Below, in pieces: positions 16,451 to 21,946 of a stretch of DNA of 21,946 bases. The stretch comes from an uncultured Cellulosilyticum sp. (GTDB lineage Bacteria; Bacillota; Clostridia; Lachnospirales; Cellulosilyticaceae): positions 1-21,946 of the forward strand of contig CAKVCL010000038.1 of NCBI GenBank assembly GCA_934725855.1, in the 5' to 3' direction. The position numbers were made by a program, and so were the translations under genes. The notes under the pieces were generated by a model. That model made no database searches, was not told the origin of the DNA, and saw only the letters and a program-made list of their open reading frames with translations. Numbering within the stretch: position 1 is the first letter of the stretch; every line of letters begins with the position of its first letter.

Positions 16451-17948
16451 TCTTTCCAACCTTTCTTCCATATATTTTGGTTAAATCTCTAAGTTTCTTA
16501 CTGATTTCTTCCGTTAAGACATCATCTTTCATCTTCCAATTCCAGTTATCTCCTACTGTAGATGGAATGTTCATTCTAGCATGATTATCAAGTCCTAATA
16601 TATCTTGCATCTGAGCAATAGCAATGTTGGAAGGCGTTGCCCATAAGCCTCTAATAAATCCCCAAGCATAGCCTTCTCTTTTGGTAAGTCTTAAATACTT
16701 TTTAGCAAAGTTAAATGCTCTCTTGTTAATTGGATCTTGCATCCAACCAACTATTGTTTCATTATCATGAGTTCCTATGTATGCTACAGATTGCTGTGGA
16801 CAATTGTGTGGCAAGTATTCACTATCACCTTTCGGATCAAATGCAAATTCTAAAATCTTCATTCCTGGATAACCTGTACTTTCCCTAAGTTCAATCACTT
16901 CATCTGTGATAAAGCCCAAGTCTTCAGCAATAATGGCTATGTCACCAAGTTCCTTGTTAATGGCATTAAATAGTCCAATGCCTGGTCCTTTACTCCACTT
17001 TCCATTTCTCGCTGTTGCTTCTCCAAAAGGTACTTCCCAATAGGATTCAAAACCTCTAAAATGATCTATTCTAATCATATCATATAATTTTGCATTTTGC
17101 TTCATTCGCTCTACCCACCATTTATAGTGAGTCGCTTTTAGATAATCCCAATCATATATTGGATTTCCCCATAGTTGACCATCTTCTGTAAAAGCATCTG
17201 GTGGACAACCTGCCACTGTTATAGGTTGACACGCATCATCTAATTTAAACAGTTCTGGATGTGACCATGTATCACTGCTATCTGCTGATACATAAATAGG
17301 TATATCCCCTATAATTTCTATTCCTAATTTATTAACATAATCTTTTAGTTCATACCATTGCTTAGAAAACTCATACTGAACGAAATTCCAAAATCCTATT
17401 TCATCTTCAAGTTTCACTTTATATTCTTCAAGTGTTTCTTTATCTCTACATTTAAGTTTTGGTTCCCATTCTTGCCAGCTAACTTGGTTAAACTCCCCTT
17501 TTAGTGCCATAAACAAACTATAATCTGGTAACCAATCTTTGTTATCTTTTACATATTCCTTAATGGCTTCGTTAAGTAACCCTTTTTCCTTACTGGTTTC
17601 ATATGCTTTTCTTAACAAGTTTTCTTTAAGAGCTGTAATACCTTCAAAATTTACTTTTCCGGTATCGTTACCAGTCTTGTCTAAAATAATATCTTCATCT
17701 TCTGGTAAAAAGCCTTCTTCCTTCAATTTTTTCAAATCAATCATATATAAATTACCCGCAAATGCTGAGAATGCTTGATATGGTGAATTGCCGTATCCAA
17801 CTGGTCCTAACGGAAGGATTTGCCAGTACTTTTGACCTGCTGCAGCTAAAAAGTCTGCAAATTGATAAGCTTTATCTCCAAAGGTTCCTATTCCTTCTTC
17901 TTGTGGTAATGAAGTAATATGCATCAATATCCCACTTGCCCTTTTCAT
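16425..17948 (-). CDS. malQ: 4-alpha-glucanotransferase (amylomaltase, GH77)
   Basis: Transfers maltosyl and longer units between maltodextrins in the cytoplasm, releasing glucose and making chains long enough for the phosphorylase. It has 507 residues, standard for bacterial MalQ. Key marks are SPYQAFSAFAGN (55-66), IPIYVSADS (216-224), the nucleophile D295 in MIRIDHFRGF, acid/base E342 in IAEDLG, and D395 in GTHDNE, which also carries the GH77-typical YIGTHDNET. AGGAGG lies 7 nt before the ATG. It is the first gene of the operon, with a strong promoter, a cre and operator sites in its 5' region. A near-copy of an upstream operator lies inside its coding sequence (17661-17672, encoding residues 92-97). 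Confidence 0.95.
   Translation of the reverse strand: MKRASGILMHITSLPQEEGIGTFGDKAYQFADFLAAAGQKYWQILPLGPVGYGNSPYQAFSAFAGNLYMIDLKKLKEEGFLPEDEDIILDKTGNDTGKVNFEGITALKENLLRKAYETSKEKGLLNEAIKEYVKDNKDWLPDYSLFMALKGEFNQVSWQEWEPKLKCRDKETLEEYKVKLEDEIGFWNFVQYEFSKQWYELKDYVNKLGIEIIGDIPIYVSADSSDTWSHPELFKLDDACQPITVAGCPPDAFTEDGQLWGNPIYDWDYLKATHYKWWVERMKQNAKLYDMIRIDHFRGFESYWEVPFGEATARNGKWSKGPGIGLFNAINKELGDIAIIAEDLGFITDEVIELRESTGYPGMKILEFAFDPKGDSEYLPHNCPQQSVAYIGTHDNETIVGWMQDPINKRAFNFAKKYLRLTKREGYAWGFIRGLWATPSNIAIAQMQDILGLDNHARMNIPSTVGDNWNWKMKDDVLTEEISKKLRDLTKIYGRKVGKNAKGTTKN
17657..17677 (-). promoter_or_regulatory. Operator-like site inside malQ (copy of the upstream site)
   Basis: The minus strand reads CTGGTAACGATACCGGAAAA. 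It matches the upstream site (17992-18010) at 15 of 16 core bases. The core GGTAACGATACC is a near-palindrome with a central CG, as bound by LacI-family proteins. It could be an auxiliary operator about 335 bp from the upstream one. Confidence 0.4.
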
Positions 17949-17991
17949 CTTGTCACCTCCTGAATGATATCTCTAATCTAAAAACCATTAT

Positions 17992-18010
17992 TACCGGAAT
18001 CGTTACCAGC
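17992..18010 (-). promoter_or_regulatory. LacI-family (MalR-like) operator candidate upstream of malQ
   Basis: Minus-strand CTGGTAACGATTCCGGTAA with a central CG. It deviates from the cre consensus, so it is more likely a site for a dedicated maltose regulator than for CcpA. Its centre is 63 bp from the cre centre, equal to six helical turns. Confidence 0.45.
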
Positions 18011-18057
18011 TTTTAATAAATAAAAAAGTCAGATTTTTAGTAGTACAATTTATACAT

Positions 18058-18072
18058 AGAAACCGATTCCAA
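18058..18072 (-). promoter_or_regulatory. cre site (CcpA catabolite repression)
   Basis: Minus-strand TTGGAATCGGTTTCT fits every position of the cre consensus WTGNAANCGNWNNCW. It lies about 25-40 bp downstream of the predicted start of the malQ operon, a usual place for roadblock repression by CcpA when better sugars are present. Confidence 0.65.
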
Positions 18073-18103
18073 GAATATTTTCTTTATGTATTATTATATG
18101 TAT

Positions 18104-18132
18104 ATAATAAATCTGTATTTCTAAAATGTCAA
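18104..18132 (-). promoter_or_regulatory. Promoter of the maltodextrin operon
   Basis: Perfect -35 TTGACA (18127-18132), 17-bp spacer, -10 TATTAT (18104-18109) on the minus strand, with an A/T-rich UP-like stretch upstream. The start is near 18097, giving a leader of about 150 nt before malQ. The interval 18133-18390 is very AT-rich and shows nothing else that I can name. Confidence 0.8.
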
Positions 18133-18392
18133 TATTTTTTTCTAAAAATATATAAACTTATAAACAGTTTTATGCTGTAAAACAATATTTTTTATTAACT
18201 TATTATGAAAATTTCACAACAACTTACCTAATTTATCCATTTCCAAGTATCCATTATGTAAATATATATTTTTTAAATCATCCTAGCCAAATTGCTTAAA
18301 ACATTGATTTTTATATATATGAGTATTATATATTTTTATTTTGCTATGAGATTTATCTAAACTAATTTAAGTCAATAAGAATTATTATAGCT

Positions 18393-18444
18393 GAGGCAAA
18401 AAGGCTACTGTATTGAAGTAAACTGCCTCATACAGTAGCCTTTT
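18393..18444 (-). terminator. Terminator of the purine unit
   Basis: Perfect 14-bp arms (18399-18412 and 18431-18444, GGCTACTGTA core) around an 18-nt loop. On the minus strand they are followed by TTTTT. It lies 25 bp after the AICAR transformylase stop. The loop carries TGAGGCA, complementary to TGCCTCA just after the T-run. Confidence 0.88.
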
Positions 18445-18469
18445 AATGCTGTTTATTTTTTATCAATTC

Positions 18470-19645
18470 TTAGTGATGGAATAAACGAATACCTGTAAAG
18501 CACATTGCAATATTATGTTTATTACATGCATCAATTACTAGTTGATCGTTTTTAGAACCACCTGGCTCAGCAATGTATTTTACCCCACTCTTATAAGCTC
18601 TTTCGATATTATCTACAAATGGGAAGAACGCATCTGAACCTAATGCGACACCTTGCATTTGATCCAGCCAAGCTCTCTTTTCTTCTTTTGTAAATACTGG
18701 TGGTTTTGCTGCAAATACTTTTTCCCATTCTCCATCAGCTAATACGTCCATATATTCTTCTCCAATATAAAGGTCAATCGCATTATCACGGTCTGGACGT
18801 CTGATATCGTCTCTAAATGGCAAGTTTAAAACTTGTGGTGATTGACGAAGGAACCAGTTGTCTGCTTTTTGACCTGCAAGGCGTGTACAGTGAATTCTTG
18901 ATTGTTGACCAGCACCAATACCAATTGCCTGACCACCTTTAGCAAAACATACTGAGTTAGATTGTGTGTATTTTAAAGTGATAAGTGAAATAATTAAGTC
19001 AATCTTTGCAAGTTCAGGAATCTCTTTATTCTCTGTTACGATATTGCTAATAAAATCTTTATTAATATCTAATTCATTACGACCCTGTTCAAAGGTAATT
19101 CCAAAAACTTCTTTATGCTCTACTGGGTTTGGTACATAATTAGGGTCAATTTGAATAATATTGTATGTTCCTCTTTTTTTACTTTTTAAAATTTCTAAAG
19201 CTTTTGGTTCATAACCTGGAGCAATAATACCATCAGATACTTCTCTTTTAATAATGTTTGCTGTACATACATCACATACATCGGATAATGCAATAAAATC
19301 ACCAAATGAAGACATTCTATCTGCCCCTCTAGCTCTTGCATAAGCATTAGCAAGTGGAGTAAGTTCTCCTAAATCATCTACCCAGTTAATTTTTCTTTCT
19401 ACTTCACTAAGTGGAATGCCTACTGCAGCACCAGCTGGTGAAACATGTTTAAAAGATGTAGCTGCTGGAAGTCCTGTAGCTTTCTTTAATTCTTTAACTA
19501 ATTGCCAACCATTAAAAGCATCAAGGAAGTTAATATATCCTGGTTTCCCGTTTAGTACTTCAATAGGAAGCTCCCCTTCATTCATCATAATTTTAGAAGG
19601 TTTTTGATTTGGATTACATCCATATTTTAATTCTAATTCTTTCAT
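18470..19645 (-). CDS. purH: Stand-alone AICAR transformylase (PurH C-terminal type)
   Basis: Transfers a formyl group from 10-formyl-tetrahydrofolate to AICAR (ZMP), the ninth step to IMP. It has 391 residues, against roughly 510-530 for bifunctional PurH; the N-terminal cyclohydrolase domain is absent by design, not truncated, because the protein starts cleanly at MKELELKYGCNPNQKP. Family marks are SFKHVSPAGAAVG with K66-H67, RARGADRMSSFGDF, LAGQKADNWFLRQSPQV, and AEPGGSKNDQLVIDACN near the end. The start ATG has GGAGG 7-8 nt upstream; an ATG five codons earlier (19660) would overlap that site. It lies 57 bp after the PurO-like gene, which supplies the missing cyclohydrolase step. Both are controlled by the upstream ZTP riboswitch. 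Confidence 0.95.
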   Translation of the reverse strand: MKELELKYGCNPNQKPSKIMMNEGELPIEVLNGKPGYINFLDAFNGWQLVKELKKATGLPAATSFKHVSPAGAAVGIPLSEVERKINWVDDLGELTPLANAYARARGADRMSSFGDFIALSDVCDVCTANIIKREVSDGIIAPGYEPKALEILKSKKRGTYNIIQIDPNYVPNPVEHKEVFGITFEQGRNELDINKDFISNIVTENKEIPELAKIDLIISLITLKYTQSNSVCFAKGGQAIGIGAGQQSRIHCTRLAGQKADNWFLRQSPQVLNLPFRDDIRRPDRDNAIDLYIGEEYMDVLADGEWEKVFAAKPPVFTKEEKRAWLDQMQGVALGSDAFFPFVDNIERAYKSGVKYIAEPGGSKNDQLVIDACNKHNIAMCFTGIRLFHH

Positions 19646-19701
19646 CACTAATTCCTCCATTTAATTGTTTTTCATTCACTTAACTATGTTTTTATTTCTA
19701 C

Positions 19702-20409
19702 TTACTTATTTTTATTTACAATACGTGTTTCATATTTTCCTGTTTCAATATCAATATATCTTACAAATAAAGAAACCTTATTTTCTTCATTTAAGCTTCT
19801 CCAAAGCATTTGGGTAAATCCATCAATATCATTTGGGATTTCAACTACTTTAGGTTCACCTTCAAAGCTTGGTAATGGATTTTCATTACATTTGTATGTA
19901 TGAATAAAACGTCCTTCACCAGCTTTAGCATTATCATATGTAAAGGTATAACGACTGCAACATGATGGATCCCCATTGTTGCTTTTTAAAATAGACATTG
20001 CATAATCATATTTTCCGTTTTCGATATGCATAATACCAGAAATTCTTGGTGTGTAGTTTGGTCCATCTGGTTCGAATTCTCTTGTTCTAAGTGCTGCCTC
20101 AAAAGTAAATTCTTTATCCATTAATTCATAAATTGTATCTGTTTGATCTCCATTTGTTACAATTGTTCTATTACCCAGTACACGAACTGGCGCATAAATG
20201 ATAAGACTTGGGTCACTTAATTTAGAAGGGTCAAATGCTTGTGTACGAATACCCTCTCCATCCTCAACAAAAACACGATTTCTACTATTTTCACTTCTTC
20301 CCATAATGAAATAAGCAGTTACTGCTTTCTTTCCATCCTCAGAGTGACCTATTACAATACCTCTACCTGGATATGGATTACTTAATAATTCTTGTTCTAA
20401 TGATATCAT
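19702..20409 (-). CDS. PurO-like IMP cyclohydrolase
   Basis: Closes the ring of formyl-AICAR to give IMP, the last step of purine synthesis. It has 235 residues from the ATG at 20409. The N-terminal segment with NPYPGRGIVIG, AYFIMGRSENSRNRVF and later YTPRISGIM is typical of the IMP_cyclohyd (PurO-like, Pfam PF07826) family, first known from archaea and also found in clostridia. It is not related to the PurH N-terminal domain. The second ATG is preferred because it lies 7-8 nt after AAAGGAG, whereas the first (20415) is only 1-2 nt away. It is directly followed by the stand-alone AICAR transformylase, so the pair replaces bifunctional PurH. No other domain is present. Confidence 0.88.
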   Translation of the reverse strand: MISLEQELLSNPYPGRGIVIGHSEDGKKAVTAYFIMGRSENSRNRVFVEDGEGIRTQAFDPSKLSDPSLIIYAPVRVLGNRTIVTNGDQTDTIYELMDKEFTFEAALRTREFEPDGPNYTPRISGIMHIENGKYDYAMSILKSNNGDPSCCSRYTFTYDNAKAGEGRFIHTYKCNENPLPSFEGEPKVVEIPNDIDGFTQMLWRSLNEENKVSLFVRYIDIETGKYETRIVNKNK

Positions 20410-20484
20410 GCTCATTCTCCTTTATAAGTATCTTATTTTTATGAGGCTACTCATTTAAATACTTTTAGATAATCACATTTCTAC

Positions 20485-20532
20485 AAATAAAAAGACCACC
20501 TGAGCAACCTAAATACGGTCGCCCAGGCGGTC
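20485..20532 (-). terminator. Riboswitch-controlled terminator
   Basis: The minus-strand arms 20517-20532 and 20494-20509 pair along all 16 positions (three G-U), with a 7-nt loop and then TTTTTATTT. The first arm contains the conserved CCGCCTGGGC of the ZTP aptamer, so aptamer folding and terminator folding exclude each other. This fits a transcription ON switch. Confidence 0.85.
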
Positions 20533-20612
20533 GGCATTTTCTAATCATGAGCACTATACTCAATCCACTGTACTCCCTGTGGGTGCTCCCACTTATCCGC
20601 CAGTCATACAGA
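20521..20612 (-). promoter_or_regulatory. ZTP/ZMP (pfl) riboswitch aptamer
   Basis: The minus strand has the conserved parts in order: P1 (CTGTA with TACAG), GACTGGCG (20598-20605), hairpin GTGGG-AGCA-CCCAC, GGGAG, a variable linker, and CCGCCTGGGC (20521-20530) in P3. These are the pfl-motif hallmarks. The ligands ZTP and ZMP build up when 10-formyl-folate is short. The two genes downstream consume ZMP and its formylated product, a classic setting for this riboswitch. Confidence 0.9.
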
Positions 20613-20622
20613 ACCTACTTAT

Positions 20623-20651
20623 AAAATACACTATATCGAATGATATTTCAA
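20623..20651 (-). promoter_or_regulatory. Promoter of the purine unit
   Basis: Minus-strand -35 TTGAAA (20646-20651), 17-bp spacer, -10 TATTTT (20623-20628). The start near 20616 coincides with the 5' edge of the riboswitch aptamer. Confidence 0.65.
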
Positions 20652-20748
20652 GCGTTCTTGTTTTATTTTCAGCAAACATGAAAATATTACACATTTTATA
20701 CAAGTATCATAAAAAAATTGTTAGCAATAAAAATTGCAATTTATAAGA

Positions 20749-20771
20749 CAGGAAATTCATACGATTTCCTG
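20749..20771. terminator. Short hairpin, possible terminator after the serine hydrolase gene
   Basis: Arms CAGGAAAT (20749-20756) and ATTTCCTG (20764-20771) with a 7-nt loop. A T-run (CCTTTTTG) follows only on the plus strand; the minus strand has a weak TCTTATAAATT. It separates the hydrolase gene from the purine promoter. Its function as a leftward terminator is uncertain. Confidence 0.45.
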
Positions 20772-20815
20772 CCTTTTTGATATCCTAAAAAATGAAATAT
20801 AGGCAGAGTATTGAT

Positions 20816-21682
20816 TTACCTTAAATTTAATATATTCCTCTCCATGCTTTCTAATAAATCATGGGTTTCATCTTCTATATGAGCAAGATAAGTGATAATT
20901 AAATTGTCCGTTGGCAATATATAGCACCTTTGCTTCCACTTTCCGTTAATGCTAAATCCATCTCTATATTTCCATATAAAATAACCATATCCACCTTGTG
21001 GATTTGTTTGTTGAACCCTAGTTGCTGCCTTTATATATTCTTCTGACACAATTCTTTTACCTTCATAAGTTCCTCCATTATAAAGCAATGTTCCAATCTG
21101 ACTTAAATCATGAACTGATAGTTCCATACCTGAAGCACCATAAAAGTATCCATCTGGGCACCTTTTGTAACCCGGTTCTATAATATTCAAAGGTTTAAAG
21201 AGATTTCTATCTAAATACTCGTATAAATCTTCTTCAATAACATTTGTTAATGCTACACCAACTAGGTAGGCAGCTATATTATTATAATTAAAAATTCGTG
21301 ACTGTACATCTTCTATAGGGTAAGAAAGTGCATAGTTCAAATAACTTTCTCCTTGTGGTCTAAATGGAAATCCCTTTACAGACATTGTTAATAATCGCTG
21401 TATTGTTATATTCTTAAAATTGCTTATCTGCTTTTGTGACATTTGGTTTACTATTTCCGCAGGCAAATACTCAAGTATTCCCTTTTCTATATTGAATTTT
21501 CCTTCATCACATGCCATTCCAGTTGCAATTGAAATAATTGTCTTTGTAGCAGAGTAAATAGGAAACTTAGATTTAATTGTATTACCATATTCATGAATAA
21601 GCCTACCATGCTCATAAACCTCTACTCCAAAAACATTCCATCCATTTTTAATAATATCACTCGTAAATGCTTCAAAATCCAT
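20816..21682 (-). CDS. Class C beta-lactamase-like serine hydrolase
   Basis: A 288-residue cytoplasmic-looking protein (no signal peptide) of the beta-lactamase/penicillin-binding serine hydrolase family. The catalytic SxxK is S44-A-T-K47, and the YxN motif is Y133-N-N135. The usual third motif (KTG or HxG) before the last strand is replaced by NGKWKQ at about 246-251, followed by ILPTDNLIITYLA, which matches the normal strand position. AGAGGAG lies 6-10 nt before the ATG. It stands alone between the 23S end and the purine unit. The family includes esterases, peptidases and transpeptidase relatives, so no substrate can be named and a resistance role is not implied. No clear promoter was seen. 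Confidence 0.85.
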   Translation of the reverse strand: MDFEAFTSDIIKNGWNVFGVEVYEHGRLIHEYGNTIKSKFPIYSATKTIISIATGMACDEGKFNIEKGILEYLPAEIVNQMSQKQISNFKNITIQRLLTMSVKGFPFRPQGESYLNYALSYPIEDVQSRIFNYNNIAAYLVGVALTNVIEEDLYEYLDRNLFKPLNIIEPGYKRCPDGYFYGASGMELSVHDLSQIGTLLYNGGTYEGKRIVSEEYIKAATRVQQTNPQGGYGYFIWKYRDGFSINGKWKQRCYILPTDNLIITYLAHIEDETHDLLESMERNILNLR

Positions 21683-21741
21683 GCCCTCTTCTCCTCTCTT
21701 AGCTTATTCTTGTGTCCATTTTATTACTAATAATTATACTT

Positions 21742-21792
21742 AAAAATAAAAAGAAGGCTAGAAAAGTAAAATCTAGCCTTCTTTTTATTTTT
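21742..21792. terminator. Strong bidirectional terminator downstream of 23S rRNA
   Basis: Perfect 21-bp arms (21742-21762 and 21772-21792) around a 9-nt loop, with A-rich and T-rich outer ends so that T-runs follow in both directions. It lies about 90 bp past the 23S 3' end on the minus strand and upstream of the serine hydrolase. It probably ends the rRNA transcript. Confidence 0.88.
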
Positions 21793-21879
21793 ACTCATTA
21801 TACTCTGAAAAACAAATACTACATAAAATCGTTTAACCGTATGGACTTTAGTCCATTGTAAACTTTAGTTCATTTACTA

Positions 21880-21946
21880 GGTCAAACCCTCGAACCGTTA
21901 GTACTTAGTACCTTAATGTATTACTACACTTACAGCCTAAGCCTAT
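21880..21946 (-). rRNA. rrl: 23S ribosomal RNA, 3' end (partial)
   Basis: The minus strand reads ATAGGCTTAGGCTGTAAGTG, then GTACTAACGGTTCGAGGG and GTTTGACC. This is the conserved 3' end of firmicute 23S rRNA (usually 'taatACTAAt..gTCGAGG.cTTgACC'). The gene continues beyond the window. No 5S gene follows within the window; instead a palindrome and a terminator come next. Confidence 0.85.

Noticed and set aside
1187..21880. Whole block between the 5S and the 23S as an inserted genomic island
   Set aside because: No integrase, insertion sequence, attachment repeats or composition shift is visible, and the genes are ordinary chromosomal metabolism.

Overview
This is a low-GC Gram-positive (clostridial) chromosomal window, probably from a motile, polysaccharide-using Lachnospirales-like bacterium close to Cellulosilyticum. 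The evidence is AT-rich DNA, strong AAGGAGG-type ribosome binding sites, TTGACA/TATAAT-like promoters, a FliD-like protein, a chemoreceptor, and clostridial-type purine genes. The genus is an inference. Nearly everything is on the minus strand; only the FliD-like gene at 395-1186 is on the plus strand.

Left end (1-1690): tRNA-Glu with its promoter, the FliD-C-like gene with a terminator, then a small RNA unit read leftward: promoter, leader hairpin, 5S rRNA, tRNA-Gly, terminator. At the far right edge (from about 21880) lies the 3' end of a 23S rRNA, also on the minus strand. It is followed by a terminator and not by a 5S gene.

1690-4044: a secreted helical protein followed by a two-component system. 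The response regulator has lost its DNA-binding half, and its receiver is joined out of frame to the first membrane helix of the histidine kinase. This looks like one deletion of a few hundred bases. Three 11-bp direct repeats with a TGTCA core lie just upstream of the secreted-protein promoter and look like an OmpR/PhoB-type operator. A structured 143-bp inverted-repeat element (4278-4420) separates this region from the next operon.

4428-17948: a maltodextrin/glycogen operon in the order malQ, glycogen phosphorylase, binding lipoprotein, two permeases, chemoreceptor, type I pullulanase, cyclomaltodextrinase/neopullulanase. One strong promoter (18104-18132) precedes it. A perfect cre match for CcpA and LacI-family-like operator sites lie downstream of that promoter, one of them a near-copy inside malQ. 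The genes together describe uptake of maltodextrins, intracellular debranching and ring or linear dextrin hydrolysis, transglycosylation and phosphorolysis, plus chemotaxis, perhaps toward the same sugars. No transport ATPase and no LacI regulator are encoded in the window.

18399-20651: a purine unit consisting of a promoter, a ZTP (pfl) riboswitch with an overlapping terminator, a PurO-like IMP cyclohydrolase, a stand-alone AICAR transformylase and a terminator. The riboswitch controls the two enzymes that consume ZMP (AICAR). A class C beta-lactamase-like serine hydrolase lies between this unit and the 23S end.

No CRISPR array, insertion sequence, phage gene or obvious new multi-gene defence system is visible. 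The most unusual items are the separated 5S unit, the deletion-fused two-component system beside its presumed operator, the branched inverted-repeat element, and the operator copy inside malQ.
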